Of a DNA stretch of 64,000 nucleotides, positions 1-9,942 are shown piece after piece. The stretch is from Clostridia bacterium (GTDB taxonomy: Bacteria > Bacillota > Clostridia > Oscillospirales > Acutalibacteraceae), in assembly GCA_017521425.1 (NCBI GenBank), contig JAFXCQ010000016.1:124001-188000 (forward strand), in the 5' to 3' direction. The notes beneath the pieces are model-generated. The model was given only the letters and a program-made list of their open reading frames with translations. It searched no databases and was not told the DNA's origin. Every line of letters starts with the position of its first letter. Position 1 is the stretch's first letter. The position numbers were made by a program, and so were the translations under genes.

Positions 1-1754
1 ACTGGGGTGCAGAAAATGAACGCGTACCTGGTCTTCTTGCAGGTCAGAACCTTGAAATGCCGACTTCAAACGGTGAAGGTAACAGAGAAATTGCAGAAGC
101 AGTTCGTGACGGCAGAATTTCTGAAGAACAACTCAACGAAATGGTTGACGGTGTTTTAGATGTTATCTTTAAAGCAAAAGAAGTATTAGGTGAACATACA
201 TATAACGAAGCAGAGCACCACGAATTTGCAAGAAAAGTTGCTCAGGATTCAATGGTACTCTTAAAGAACGAAGAAGACATTCTTCCTCTTAGTAAAGATA
301 AAAAATATGCAGTTATCGGTCAGATGGCTAAAAAGCCTCGTCATCAGGGTGCAGGTAGCTCACTTGTTAATCCTATTAAACTCGATAACGCATTCGACAC
401 AATGTTTGACCGTGGCATAAATATTACTTATGCACCGGGCTACGCTCTTACAAAGAAAGAAGCAAAAAATAAAACTCAGGATGCTTACATAAACGAAGCA
501 GTTGTTGCTGCTAAAAATGCAGATATTGCATTAGTTTTCGTTGGTCTTACAGATGTATTTGAATCAGAAGGCTTTGACAGAAGTCACTTAAGAATCCCAC
601 CAGAGCACGTAGCACTTATTGAAGCAGTTAAAAATGTAAACAGTAATGTTGTTTTAGTTTTAGCTGGTGGTGCAGTAGTAGAAATGCCTTGGGAAGACAA
701 TGCAAAAGCAATTCTTCATAGCTTCTTAGGTGGTGAAGCAGGCGGCAGTGCAGTTGTTGACCTTCTCTTTGGTGATGTTAACCCATCTGGTAAGCTTGCT
801 GAAACATATCCTTACGCACTTGAGGATACACCTTGCTACGATTACTTCCCTGGTAATACAACAACAGTTGAATACAGAGAGGGTATTTATATCGGTTACC
901 GTTATTACGATACAGCTAAAAAGCAGGTTCGTTACCCATTCGGCTACGGTCTTTCTTACACCAAATTTGAGTATAGTGATATTTCTGTTTCAAATGATGA
1001 TATTAAAGACACAGACACTATTACAGTTAAATTTAAAATTAAGAATACAGGCGATAAAGACGGTGCAGAAATTGCTCAGGTTTATGTTTCTAAAGAAGAA
1101 AGTAAAATCTTTAGAGCAGAAAAAGAATTAAGAGGCTTCAAGAAGGTTTACTTAAAAGCAGGCGAAGAAAAAGAGGTTGAGATTGAGCTTTCAAAGAGAG
1201 CATTCGCATTCTATAATGTAGAAATTCACGACTGGCACGTTGAAAGTGGTAAATATAATATTCTTGTTGGTGCATCTTCAAGAAATATTCTTCTTAGTGC
1301 TTCTATAAATGTAGCTTCTACCTGCGACAAAGAAGTGCCGGATATGAAAGCTATGTATCCTGCATATGCCGCTGCAGATGTTAAGAATATTACAGACGAA
1401 CAATTTGAGAAGCTTCTTGGTTTCCCGATTCCTCAGAAGGATGTTATTTGTTACCCTAACCTTACAATTGCAAATACTCTTGAAGATTCTTGTCAGGGTA
1501 AAAATGGTAAAAAGATTGTTGGTCTTATAGCTAAAATCCTTGGTACTGATAATATGGCTTATGCTATTGCAGTACAGACACCGGTTAAGAACTTTATTTC
1601 AATGTCAATGGGTGTGTTCAGTCCAAAAATGGCAGGCAGACTTCTTGATATTCTCAACGATAAGGAGCCATTAACCTGGGGTATTGTTAAGCTTATTGTT
1701 AAGGCGTTACCAAGTGTAATTAAAGGTTTACCAGAATTACTTAATAATATCTGA
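1..1754 (+). CDS. Glycoside hydrolase family 3 (beta-glucosidase type), 5' truncated by window edge
   Basis: The reading frame is open from base 3 and starts WGAENERVPGLLAGQNLEMP, the stretch that follows the catalytic Asp of GH3 (SDW motif). The first two bases, ac, would complete a GAC Asp codon, so the window seems cut inside the nucleophile codon; an ATG at 57 is only an internal Met. The rest shows the GH3 C-terminal domain (LLKNEEDILPL, conserved ESEGFDR segment, GEAGG, FGDVNPSGKL), then FGYGLSYTKFEY opening a fibronectin-III-like domain, then an extra tail of about 130 residues ending at LLNNI. No secretion signal is visible because the N-terminus is missing. It probably removes beta-linked glucose or related sugars from oligosaccharides; substrate is not deducible. 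A strong hairpin lies downstream. Confidence 0.9.
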   Translation, partial: WGAENERVPGLLAGQNLEMPTSNGEGNREIAEAVRDGRISEEQLNEMVDGVLDVIFKAKEVLGEHTYNEAEHHEFARKVAQDSMVLLKNEEDILPLSKDKKYAVIGQMAKKPRHQGAGSSLVNPIKLDNAFDTMFDRGINITYAPGYALTKKEAKNKTQDAYINEAVVAAKNADIALVFVGLTDVFESEGFDRSHLRIPPEHVALIEAVKNVNSNVVLVLAGGAVVEMPWEDNAKAILHSFLGGEAGGSAVVDLLFGDVNPSGKLAETYPYALEDTPCYDYFPGNTTTVEYREGIYIGYRYYDTAKKQVRYPFGYGLSYTKFEYSDISVSNDDIKDTDTITVKFKIKNTGDKDGAEIAQVYVSKEESKIFRAEKELRGFKKVYLKAGEEKEVEIELSKRAFAFYNVEIHDWHVESGKYNILVGASSRNILLSASINVASTCDKEVPDMKAMYPAYAAADVKNITDEQFEKLLGFPIPQKDVICYPNLTIANTLEDSCQGKNGKKIVGLIAKILGTDNMAYAIAVQTPVKNFISMSMGVFSPKMAGRLLDILNDKEPLTWGIVKLIVKALPSVIKGLPELLNNI

Positions 1755-1761
1755 TTGCTAC

Positions 1762-1845
1762 TTTTTGCGCACAAGTCATTTTTTCACCCACTCAGCGTAC
1801 CTTTGTACGCGGTCGGGGTGAAGAAAAAGCCTTCTGCATCAAAAA
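1762..1845. repeat. 84-bp palindromic repeat, solitary copy
   Basis: Same element as the tandem array at 9943-10273: TTTTTGCGCACAAG at one end and CTTCTGCATCAAAAA at the other, with inner arms TTTTTTCACCC and GGGGTGAAGAAAAA. The apical stem here is GCGTAC-cttt-GTACGC, whereas the array copies have GTAT-cttt-ATAC, so the apex changes but stays paired. Short ORFs across it are translations of the repeat, not genes. Confidence 0.8.
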
Positions 1846-1862
1846 TAAGTCACAATAATAAA

Positions 1863-1892
1863 ATTGGCGATGTGTTTTTACACATCGCCAAT
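1863..1892. terminator. Bidirectional intrinsic terminator
   Basis: Perfect 13-bp inverted repeat (ATTGGCGATGTGT, loop tttt, complement) followed by a T-rich tract, between the GH3 gene and a convergent minus-strand gene. Confidence 0.8.
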
Positions 1893-1897
1893 AATTT

Positions 1898-2785
1898 TTA
1901 CATTCCCATCATTTCTTGCATAAAGCCTTTTTTCTTCTTTGCTTTTGGTTTATAAATTGGTGGGTTTTTAAGTCTCATTTTAGCACCTTTACTTCTTGGT
2001 GAAGAAAGATATTTAATAATTTCAGTAACCGGCTCTCTCATAACATCGCCAAAGTAACTTTCAGCATTAGGTAAAAGGTCAGGGTTTTCGCTGAGAATTG
2101 TACCTAAAATTGTAACACCGATAAGACTTTGTGTGTCGTTTGTACCATCGTCATAAATCTCGTTAAGAATGTTAAAGAGCTTACGCATTTTTTGTTTGTC
2201 ATTCTGGCGGATTGTTTCTTCAATGAATTTGTTACCGTGAGTTACAAAGAATTCTTCTGGAAGAAATTCGCCGTATTCGGTAATATTATTTTTATACTCT
2301 TCTTTTAATTCAGGGTAGATACTACCCATTTTGTTACCTAAAGTAACTGCATCAAAATACTGAACACCATTTTTTGCTTTTGACTTTGAAACCGGTGTAG
2401 GCATTTTTACATTACCACGCAAATCGTGTTTTGATTTGAATGTGTTTAAAAGAGATTCGGTAAATTCCTCGTAGATATATGATAAATCTTTTTCTTCATA
2501 TTCTTCTAACTCAAGAAGAGAGAGAGAAATTCGTTTCATATCGTCATCAGGAGTATCCTCTTCGTCAACGGTTGCACAGTGTAAAGCAAGCTGATTTTTC
2601 TTGAATACAATTCTGATTCTGCCTTTTTCACCTGTATAACTGATATAAGATGAATTATTTTCTTTGAAAACGGGTGCTTCAGGAGGTCTTACACCATCAG
2701 GGTAAACAACCTTAAAGCCTAATTCTTTTGTAGTGCTTTCTAAACCTTTTATAATAAGATTTAAAGCGTTATCGAGTTCAAGCAT
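1898..2785 (-). CDS. Uncharacterised cytoplasmic protein
   Basis: I do not recognise this 295-residue protein. The start is taken at MLELDNALNL because GAGAGG lies 6 bases upstream; a longer frame to 2815 lacks a ribosome site. The N-terminal half has beta-strand-like stretches (YISYTGEKGRIRIVFKKNQL), then an acidic EDTPDDD segment. The C-terminal half is helical, with a FLPEEFFVTHGNKF segment. The protein ends in a basic, Met-rich tail (KPKAKKKKGFMQEMMGM). No membrane segment or signal peptide is seen. It lies downstream of tex on the same strand but has its own good promoter, so co-transcription is optional. A regulatory or nucleic-acid role is possible but unsupported. Confidence 0.7.
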   Translation of the reverse strand: MLELDNALNLIIKGLESTTKELGFKVVYPDGVRPPEAPVFKENNSSYISYTGEKGRIRIVFKKNQLALHCATVDEEDTPDDDMKRISLSLLELEEYEEKDLSYIYEEFTESLLNTFKSKHDLRGNVKMPTPVSKSKAKNGVQYFDAVTLGNKMGSIYPELKEEYKNNITEYGEFLPEEFFVTHGNKFIEETIRQNDKQKMRKLFNILNEIYDDGTNDTQSLIGVTILGTILSENPDLLPNAESYFGDVMREPVTEIIKYLSSPRSKGAKMRLKNPPIYKPKAKKKKGFMQEMMGM

Positions 2786-2832
2786 TTTATTACCTCTCAA
2801 ATATTTAAAATACAAATTTTAATTCAAAGATA

Positions 2833-2861
2833 AGTATATCATAACTTTGAATGTTTGTCAC
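2833..2861 (-). promoter_or_regulatory. Promoter for the 1898-2785 gene
   Basis: On the minus strand: GTGACA, 17-base spacer, TATACT, about 45 bases upstream of the start codon. Confidence 0.55.
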
Positions 2862-2864
2862 TAC

Positions 2865-5018
2865 TTATTGCTCAACTTCTTTCATTGTAAGAGAAATTCT
2901 CTTTTTAGGAACATCAACCGACATAACCTTAACTTTTACAATATCGCCAACTTTTAATACTTCAGAAGGGTGCTTGATATATCTGTCACAAATCTGTGAT
3001 ATATGAACAAGACCGTCCTGATGTACCGCAATATCGACAAATACACCAAAGTCAATAACATTTCTTACTGTGCCTGTTAAAATCATACCTTCTTTAAGGT
3101 CGTTCATATCCATAACATCAGTTCTCAACATTGGCTTTGGCAATTCATCACGAATATCTCTGCCGGGTTTTTCGAGTTCACCGATAATATCTATAAGAGT
3201 TGGTGTACCCGTGCCACATTCTGTTGCAACTTTTTCAAGACCGTAGTTTTCTACCTTTTGTCTTAAACCATCTGCACCATTTTTAGTTGCATCTTTTTCT
3301 GAATATTCAAAAAGAGCAAGAAGTTTTTTAGCAACATCGTAAGATTCAGGGTGAACACCAGTGTTATCAAGTGGAGTTTTACCATTAGGGATTCTCAAGA
3401 AGCCTGCACATTGTAAAAATGCTTTAGGTCCTAAGCCTTTAACCTTCTTTAAATCTGTTCTGCTCTTGAAACCGTTGTTTTCTTCACGGAATGCAACAAT
3501 ATTTTTAGCAGTTGCAGAAGATACACCGGCAATATATTTTAAAAGTGAAACAGATGCAGTGTTTAAATCAACACCAACAGAGTTAACGCAATCTTCAACA
3601 ACACCTGTAAGTGATTCGTTAAGTCTTGCCGGTGGAACATCGTGCTGATATTGACCAACGCCAATGCTTTTTGGTTCAATTTTAACAAGTTCTGAAAGTG
3701 GGTCTTGAAGTCGTCTTGCAATAGAAACTGCAGAACGTACTGAAACGTCAAAATCAGGGAATTCTTCTGCGCCTAATTTTGAAGCAGAGTAAACAGAAGC
3801 ACCTGCTTCGTTTACTACCATATAAGTAACAGGGCGAGAAGATTTTTTGATTGTATCTGCAACGAAAATTTCAGCTTCTTTACTTGCAGTACCATTACCT
3901 ACAGAAATACAGTCAATTTCATATTTATCAATAAGACCTAAAACTGTTTTTTCAGATTCCGCAATTTTAGATTGTGGTGGGGTAGGGTAAATAACACCAG
4001 TAAAGAGAACCTTACTGTTACCGTCAACAATTGCAAGCTTACAGCCTGTTCTGTAAGCAGGGTCAACTGCCAAAACAGTTTTATTTTTTATAGGTGGTTG
4101 CATAAGCAATGGCTTTAAGTTGCTACCGAACATTTTAATTGCCTGTTCGTCTGCTTTTTCAGTCAAGTTGCTTCTTGTTTCTCTTTCAAGAGATGGGAAT
4201 ATAAGACGAGTATAGCTGTCTTTTACACTTTCTTTACAAAAATCTGTTGAAGAACTGCCTTCTGTAATGAAAAGGTTATTTAAAATTTTAATAGCTTCAT
4301 CTTCGTTTATTTCAATTGAAACTTTTAAAAATTCTTCATTTTCACCACGATTTATTGCTAAAATTCTGTGGCTTGGAATTTTCTTGACTGCTTCAGAATA
4401 ATCGTAATACATTGAGTAAACGCTGTCTTCTTCTTTTTTTGCGAGTGAACGGACAACACCAGTTTTGTCAATAAGCTCTTTTAAAAGCTTTCTTGCTTCT
4501 GCAGAGTCAGAAATAATTTCTGCAATAATGTCAGAAGCACCCTGTAAAGCATCCTCTACAGTTTCAACGCCTTTTTCTGCGTCAACATAATCCTTTGCAA
4601 TTTCGTTTAAATCTACACCCTTTAAGGTGAAACCGAAAAGTAAATCTGCAAGTGGCTCTAATCCTTTTTCTTTAGCAACAGAAGCTCTTGTTTTACGTTT
4701 TTGCTTATATGGTCTGTAAATATCTTCAACTTCTGCTAATGTAATTGCTTTAGAAATAGCTTCCTGCAATTCTTCGGTCATTTTACCTTGTTCTTCAATA
4801 GAATTAGTAACTTCTTCTTTTCTTTTTTCAAGGTTTCTTATATATGTGAGTCTGTCAAAAATATCTCTTAACTTCTGGTCATCACAAGAACCGTGCATTT
4901 CTTTTCTGTAACGTGCAATAAACGGAATAGTGTTACCATCATCAATTAAATTTATGACATTTGTAATGTGCATTTCGCTCATTGAAAATTCTTGACTTAA
5001 TTGTTTTACAATATCCAA
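2865..5018 (-). CDS. tex: Tex-family RNA-binding transcription accessory protein
   Basis: 717 residues, full length for Tex. Order: N-terminal helical region, RNase H-like (YqgF-like) core around residues 320-450 (AVDPAYRTGCKLAIVDG), helix-hairpin-helix region (GVGQYQHDV and KVKGLGPKAFLQCAGF), and a C-terminal S1 domain from about residue 640 (GTVRNVIDFGVFVDI, DGLVHISQICD). Translation begins at TTG: GGATG lies upstream and no ATG fits. Tex binds nucleic acid and acts in transcription quality control; in other bacteria it affects toxin expression or stress survival. A minus-strand TATAAT with an upstream TG (5057-5062) is the probable promoter, placed back to back with clpB. Confidence 0.95.
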   Translation of the reverse strand: MDIVKQLSQEFSMSEMHITNVINLIDDGNTIPFIARYRKEMHGSCDDQKLRDIFDRLTYIRNLEKRKEEVTNSIEEQGKMTEELQEAISKAITLAEVEDIYRPYKQKRKTRASVAKEKGLEPLADLLFGFTLKGVDLNEIAKDYVDAEKGVETVEDALQGASDIIAEIISDSAEARKLLKELIDKTGVVRSLAKKEEDSVYSMYYDYSEAVKKIPSHRILAINRGENEEFLKVSIEINEDEAIKILNNLFITEGSSSTDFCKESVKDSYTRLIFPSLERETRSNLTEKADEQAIKMFGSNLKPLLMQPPIKNKTVLAVDPAYRTGCKLAIVDGNSKVLFTGVIYPTPPQSKIAESEKTVLGLIDKYEIDCISVGNGTASKEAEIFVADTIKKSSRPVTYMVVNEAGASVYSASKLGAEEFPDFDVSVRSAVSIARRLQDPLSELVKIEPKSIGVGQYQHDVPPARLNESLTGVVEDCVNSVGVDLNTASVSLLKYIAGVSSATAKNIVAFREENNGFKSRTDLKKVKGLGPKAFLQCAGFLRIPNGKTPLDNTGVHPESYDVAKKLLALFEYSEKDATKNGADGLRQKVENYGLEKVATECGTGTPTLIDIIGELEKPGRDIRDELPKPMLRTDVMDMNDLKEGMILTGTVRNVIDFGVFVDIAVHQDGLVHISQICDRYIKHPSEVLKVGDIVKVKVMSVDVPKKRISLTMKEVEQ

Positions 5019-5099
5019 AATAATACATCCTTTTCTAACAAATAATATACCTTGATATTATATCATAATTGCAAGGAAAAATAAAGCAAAATCTTGCAA

Positions 5100-5126
5100 T
5101 TAGCACTCTTGTTTTGTGAGTGCTAA
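5100..5126 (+). promoter_or_regulatory. CIRCE operator (HrcA binding site)
   Basis: Perfect TTAGCACTC-N9-GAGTGCTAA, 130 bases before clpB. CIRCE is bound by the heat-shock repressor HrcA. A weak promoter may follow at 5151-5180 (TTAACA, 18 bases, TATATA). No hrcA gene is in the window. Confidence 0.95.
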
Positions 5127-5255
5127 TTTTAACAGTTTGTTCATATTTTGTTAACAAAAAAGAAAATAAGAGGGTATATACTCGTATTTGTAAAGAAATT
5201 TTACAGGAGTTATATAACATAAATTATTTGGTAAAATATTGGAAGGAGTGATCTT

Positions 5256-7838
5256 ATGAATTTTCAAAAATTTACACAAAAAAGTATTGAAGCAATAAAT
5301 TCTGCACAAAGTATTGCAACAGAGCATGGCAATCAGGAAATAACTGAGCTTCATTTGTTTTGTGCTTTGCTTAAGCAAGAAAATGGTTTAATAGGCGGTC
5401 TTATTCAAAAGATTACGCCTCAGTTTAATTCGCTTTTAGCAGAAATAGAAAACGCTATCAACACTTTACCTAAAGTAAGCGGAACAAGTCAGAAATATAT
5501 TTCTAATGATTTGAATTTAGCATTAGAAGAAGCAGAAAAGCAAGCAAATTATATGAAAGATAGTTTTGTTTCTGTTGAACATATTATGCTCGGTATTTTT
5601 GAGTACCGGGAAGCAAAAATTAAAGAACTTTTCAAGAAATACAATATAACTAAAAACGATTTTCTTAAAGTTTTAAAGGATGTAAGGGGTAACAGTAGTG
5701 TTACAAGCGAAAATCCTGAAGAAACTTATGATGTTCTTAAAAAATATGGTAGAGATTTAGTTGAGCTTGCGAGAGAAAGAAAATTAGACCCTGTTATTGG
5801 TCGTGACGAAGAAATTCGTAATGTAATAAGAATTCTTTCGAGAAAAACTAAAAATAATCCGTGTCTTATTGGTGAGCCAGGTGTTGGTAAATCTGCTATT
5901 GCAGAAGGACTTGCTTTAAGAATTGTAAAAGAAGATGTGCCTGATAATTTGAAGAATAAATCCATTTTCTCACTTGATATGGGTGCTTTAATTGCCGGTG
6001 CAAAATATCGTGGCGAGTTTGAAGAACGCTTAAAAGCAGTTTTAAATGAGGTACAGAAAAGTGAAGGACAGATTATTCTTTTTATTGATGAATTGCATTT
6101 AATAGTTGGTGCAGGTAAAACAGATGGTGCTATGGATGCAGGTAATCTTTTAAAACCACTTTTAGCACGTGGAGAATTGCATTGTATAGGTGCTACGACG
6201 CTTAATGAATACCGAATGTATATAGAAAAAGACGCCGCCTTAGAAAGACGCTTTCAACCTGTTTTGGTAGCAGAGCCAACTGTAGAAGATACCATTTCAA
6301 TTCTTCGCGGTTTAAAAGAGCGTTATGAGGTTTACCATGGTGTAAAAATTCAGGATGGTGCTTTAATTTCTGCAGCTACACTTTCTAACAGATATATAAG
6401 TGATAGATTTTTACCTGATAAGGCAATAGATTTAGTTGATGAAGCGTGTGCTTTAATAAAAACCGAAATGAACTCTATGCCAACTGAGCTTGATGAAATA
6501 TCTCATAAAATAATGCAGCTTGAAATTGAAGAAGCGGCACTTAAAAAAGAAACAGATAAATTGTCACAGGATCATCTTAGTGATATAAGAAAAGAACTTT
6601 CTGATTTAAGAGATATTTTTAATGAGATGAAGCTTAAATGGGAAAATGAAAAAGACTCAATAAATAAAGTTCAGAAAATCCGTGAAGAGATTGAAGCAGT
6701 AAATGCAGAAATTGAAAAAGCACAGAGTAATTATGACTTAACAAAAGCGGCAGAGCTTAAATATGGAAAGCTTCCTGCTCTTCAGAAGGAATTGGAAGAG
6801 TGTGAAAATTTTGTTGAGAATGTAAACAAAAACACTCTTTTAAGAGATAAGGTAACGGATGACGAAATTGCAAGAATTGTAGCACGCTGGACTGGTATAC
6901 CTGTTTCAAAATTAGCTTTAAGTGAACGTGATAAGGTTCTTAATTTAAGTGACATTCTTCACAAAAGGGTAGTAGGACAGGATGAAGCAGTTACAAAAAT
7001 CAGTGATGCAATTCTTCGTTCGAGAGCAGGCATCAAAGACCCTAAAAGACCAATAGGTTCGTTCTTATTCTTAGGTCCTACTGGTGTTGGTAAAACAGAA
7101 CTTGCAAAGGCTCTGGCAGAAGCTTTGTTTGATGATGAACACGCTATGATAAGAATTGATATGAGTGAATATATGGAAAAACACTCAGTTTCTCGTCTTA
7201 TTGGTGCACCTCCTGGATATATCGGCTTTGATGAAGGTGGGCAGTTAACTGAGGCAGTAAGAAGAAAGCCGTATACAGTTCTTCTTTTTGATGAGGTTGA
7301 AAAGGCACACACAGATGTATTCAACATTCTTTTACAAGTGCTTGATGATGGTAGAATTACAGATAGTCAGGGCAGAACAGTGGACTTTAAAAATACAATT
7401 ATAATTCTCACGTCAAATTTAGGTTCTGAATTTTTACTTTCAGGAATTAGCGACAATGGTGATATTAAAGACGAAGCCAGAGAAAATGTAATGACGCTTT
7501 TAAAACGCTCATTCCGACCAGAATTTTTGAATAGACTTGATGAGATTGTGCTTTATAAGCCACTTTCAAAAGAAAATATTTTAGGTATAACTGAGCTTTT
7601 AATTGCTGATTTAAGAAAACGTATTGAGCAAAAGCAATTAAAACTTACAGTTACAGAAAAAGCAAAAGAATATATTGCAGAAGAAGGTTACGACCCCGCA
7701 TTCGGTGCAAGGCCATTAAAGCGTTTTGTTCAATCGGCAGTTGAAACTCTTATTGCAAGAAAAATTATTTCAGAAAATCTTGAGCCGGAAACTGAAATTA
7801 AGGTTGATTTTGACGGTACAAGTCTTATAATAGTATAA
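5256..7838 (+). CDS. clpB: ClpB disaggregase (Hsp100 AAA+ chaperone)
   Basis: 860 residues, matching ClpB length. The Clp_N repeat domain covers about residues 1-145. NBD1 follows with Walker A GEPGVGKS near 206 and [13 protein letters not shown] coiled-coil middle domain (about 400-525, rich in E/K/L) separates ClpB from ClpA and ClpC. NBD2 has GPTGVGKT near 606, and the C-terminal domain has [11 protein letters not shown]. ClpB pulls polypeptides out of aggregates together with DnaK/DnaJ. Ribosome site GGAAGGAG lies just upstream. It is followed 31 bases later by htpG, so CIRCE at 5100 probably controls both. ClpB in many Firmicutes is CtsR-regulated; here the visible site is HrcA's. Confidence 0.97.
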   Translation: MNFQKFTQKSIEAINSAQSIATEHGNQEITELHLFCALLKQENGLIGGLIQKITPQFNSLLAEIENAINTLPKVSGTSQKYISNDLNLALEEAEKQANYMKDSFVSVEHIMLGIFEYREAKIKELFKKYNITKNDFLKVLKDVRGNSSVTSENPEETYDVLKKYGRDLVELARERKLDPVIGRDEEIRNVIRILSRKTKNNPCLIGEPGVGKSAIAEGLALRIVKEDVPDNLKNKSIFSLDMGALIAGAKYRGEFEERLKAVLNEVQKSEGQIILFIDELHLIVGAGKTDGAMDAGNLLKPLLARGELHCIGATTLNEYRMYIEKDAALERRFQPVLVAEPTVEDTISILRGLKERYEVYHGVKIQDGALISAATLSNRYISDRFLPDKAIDLVDEACALIKTEMNSMPTELDEISHKIMQLEIEEAALKKETDKLSQDHLSDIRKELSDLRDIFNEMKLKWENEKDSINKVQKIREEIEAVNAEIEKAQSNYDLTKAAELKYGKLPALQKELEECENFVENVNKNTLLRDKVTDDEIARIVARWTGIPVSKLALSERDKVLNLSDILHKRVVGQDEAVTKISDAILRSRAGIKDPKRPIGSFLFLGPTGVGKTELAKALAEALFDDEHAMIRIDMSEYMEKHSVSRLIGAPPGYIGFDEGGQLTEAVRRKPYTVLLFDEVEKAHTDVFNILLQVLDDGRITDSQGRTVDFKNTIIILTSNLGSEFLLSGISDNGDIKDEARENVMTLLKRSFRPEFLNRLDEIVLYKPLSKENILGITELLIADLRKRIEQKQLKLTVTEKAKEYIAEEGYDPAFGARPLKRFVQSAVETLIARKIISENLEPETEIKVDFDGTSLIIV

Positions 7839-7869
7839 GTAAAATATTTAAACCAAGGAGCATTTTAAA

Positions 7870-9756
7870 ATGAGGAAAAAGCAATTTAAAGCAGAAAGTA
7901 AAAAACTTATGGATATGATGATTAACTCAATCTATACCCATAAAGAAGTATTTATTCGTGAAATTATTTCAAATGCGAGTGATGCACTTGATAAGTTGTA
8001 TTTCAAGTCGCTTACAGATTCATCTGTCGGTCTTAATAAAGATGATTTCTGCATTCGTTTATCAGTAAATAAAAATGACAGAACACTTACTATCGCAGAT
8101 AATGGTTGCGGTATGACTGAAGATGAATTAGAAAACAACTTAGGTACTATTGCAAAAAGTGGTTCATTAGCTTTTAAAACAGAGAATGAACAAAATGAAG
8201 ATGTTGATATTATCGGTCAGTTTGGTGTAGGCTTCTATTCTGCATTTATGGTAAGCGACTGTGTAACAGTTGAAAGTAAAGCATTCGGTAGCGATAAAGC
8301 ATATCGTTGGGTATCAACAGGTGCAGACGGTTATACAATTGAAGAATGTGAAAAGGATTCATTTGGTACAGTTATTACATTAAAACTTAAAGAGGATACT
8401 GAAGAAGATAATTACAGCAGTTATCTTGAAACATATAAAATCGAATCACTCGTTAAAAAATATTCAGACTACATCCGTCATCCTATTAAGATGTATGTTG
8501 AAACAAAAGAGTTAAAAGAGGGTACTGAAAACGAATATGAAACAGTAATTACCGACAAAACTCTTAATAGCCGTGTGCCAATCTGGAAGAAAAATAAAAA
8601 CGAAGTAACTGATGAAGATTACAATAATTTTTATAGTGAAAAATTCTATGATTATGAAGCACCTGCTAAAGTAATTCATTCAAAAACAGAGGGTAATGCA
8701 ACTTACAGTGCTCTTATGTTTATTCCAAAACACGCACCATTTGACTATTATTCAAAGGATTTTGAAAAAGGCTTACAGCTTTATTCAAAAGGTGTTTTAA
8801 TTATGGAAAAATGCAAGGACTTACTTCCTGATTATTTCAGCTTTGTAAAAGGTCTTGTGGATTCCGAGGATTTATCTTTAAACATCTCACGCGAAATGCT
8901 TCAGCACGATGCACAATTAAAGCTTATTGCAAAAACAATTGAAAAGAAAATTAAGTCTGAACTCGAAAAAATGCTTAACAACGAAAGAGAAGCTTATGAA
9001 GAATTTTTCAAAACCTTCGGTATGCAGATTAAGTTCGGTATTTATAACAGTTATGGAATGAATAAAGATAATCTTAAGGATTTGGTTTTGTTCTGGTCTT
9101 CAAGAGACAAGTCTTTAGTTTCACTCAAAGAATATGTATCAAGACTTAAAGATGGTCAGGAAAAAATCTACTATGCTTGTGGCGAAACAATTGAAAAAAT
9201 TGAAATGTTACCACAGACAGAGGCAGTTAAAGACAAGGGCTTTGAAATTCTTTATCTTACAGAATATGTTGATGAATTTACAGTTAAAATGCTTCATGAG
9301 TATGACGGTAAAGAATTCCAGAATATTTGTGATGAAAAGCTTGATTTAGATACAGAGGATGAAAGAAAAGCACTCGATGAAAAAAATGAAAGTGATAAAG
9401 ATATGCTTTCATTTATTAAAGATGCTTTGAATGGAGATGTATCTGAAGTCCGTTACACAAACAACCTTAAAAATTACGCGGTTTGCCTTACAAGTGAAGG
9501 TAATTTATCACTTGAAATGGAAAAAGTTTTAAACTCAATGCCAAGTAACGAGCAAAAGGTTAAAGCAGAAATTGCACTTGAAATAAATGCAAATCACGAG
9601 TTGGCAGAAAAGCTTAAATCGCTTTATGAAAATGATAAAGATACACTTAAAAATTACGCAAAACTTCTTTATGCGCAAGGTTGTCTTATTAGTGGTGTTT
9701 CTGTAAAAGACCCAGCAGAATTAAGCAGTCTGATAGTTGATTTAATGATAAAATAA
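7870..9756 (+). CDS. htpG: HtpG, bacterial Hsp90 chaperone
   Basis: 628 residues, normal for HtpG. The N-terminal GHKL ATPase domain shows the expected motifs in order: IREIISNASDALDKL, DNGCGMT, the lid, and GQFGVGFYSAFMV. The middle domain carries LNISREMLQHD, the region holding the catalytic Arg. A C-terminal dimerisation domain follows. HtpG is an ATP-dependent cytosolic chaperone. The gene has a clear AAGGAG site and no obvious promoter in the 31 bases after clpB, so it is read as the second gene of a heat-shock operon. Confidence 0.97.
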   Translation: MRKKQFKAESKKLMDMMINSIYTHKEVFIREIISNASDALDKLYFKSLTDSSVGLNKDDFCIRLSVNKNDRTLTIADNGCGMTEDELENNLGTIAKSGSLAFKTENEQNEDVDIIGQFGVGFYSAFMVSDCVTVESKAFGSDKAYRWVSTGADGYTIEECEKDSFGTVITLKLKEDTEEDNYSSYLETYKIESLVKKYSDYIRHPIKMYVETKELKEGTENEYETVITDKTLNSRVPIWKKNKNEVTDEDYNNFYSEKFYDYEAPAKVIHSKTEGNATYSALMFIPKHAPFDYYSKDFEKGLQLYSKGVLIMEKCKDLLPDYFSFVKGLVDSEDLSLNISREMLQHDAQLKLIAKTIEKKIKSELEKMLNNEREAYEEFFKTFGMQIKFGIYNSYGMNKDNLKDLVLFWSSRDKSLVSLKEYVSRLKDGQEKIYYACGETIEKIEMLPQTEAVKDKGFEILYLTEYVDEFTVKMLHEYDGKEFQNICDEKLDLDTEDERKALDEKNESDKDMLSFIKDALNGDVSEVRYTNNLKNYAVCLTSEGNLSLEMEKVLNSMPSNEQKVKAEIALEINANHELAEKLKSLYENDKDTLKNYAKLLYAQGCLISGVSVKDPAELSSLIVDLMIK

Positions 9757-9814
9757 CTTAAAAATTTAATAAAAAATTAAAATTGTTAACAATTTGTTCA
9801 CAATTACACAAGAA

Positions 9815-9843
9815 TTGCAACAAAATGATTTGTTATATAATAT
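9815..9843 (+). promoter_or_regulatory. Promoter for a short intergenic transcript
   Basis: TTGCAA, 17 bases, TAATAT (an overlapping perfect TATAAT sits at 9836-9841). No gene follows; the only downstream signal is a terminator about 55 bases on. Upstream lies TTGTTAACAA (9783-9792). Confidence 0.5.
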
Positions 9844-9847
9844 ATAG

Positions 9848-9920
9848 ACATTAAGGTTGCTTAACCTAACCAAACATTTTCTCTTTCCAAGAAAGACCCG
9901 TCATAGTGACGGGTTTTTTC
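9848..9920 (+). ncRNA. Candidate small RNA of about 70 nt
   Basis: Bounded by the promoter at 9815-9843 and a textbook intrinsic terminator at 9896-9920. Contains a small AGGTT-gctt-AACCT hairpin near the 5' end and a pyrimidine-rich middle (TTTTCTCTTTCC). No ribosome site or ORF. Could also be an untranslated leftover of an old gene. Confidence 0.4.
9896..9920 (+). terminator. Intrinsic terminator
   Basis: ACCCGTCA-tag-TGACGGGT followed by TTTTTTC. Confidence 0.85.
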
Positions 9921-9942
9921 TTTTTCCTTTTCTTTTTTCTGA

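Noticed and set aside
1755-1955. 66-residue ORF after the GH3 gene
   Set aside because: It translates the 84-bp palindromic repeat and the terminator; similar pseudo-proteins arise from the other copies.
9783-9792. TTGTTAACAA as a Rex-type redox operator (similar string at 5146-5157)
   Set aside because: The Rex consensus needs two half-sites separated by several bases; only a short palindrome is present, which is common in AT-rich DNA.
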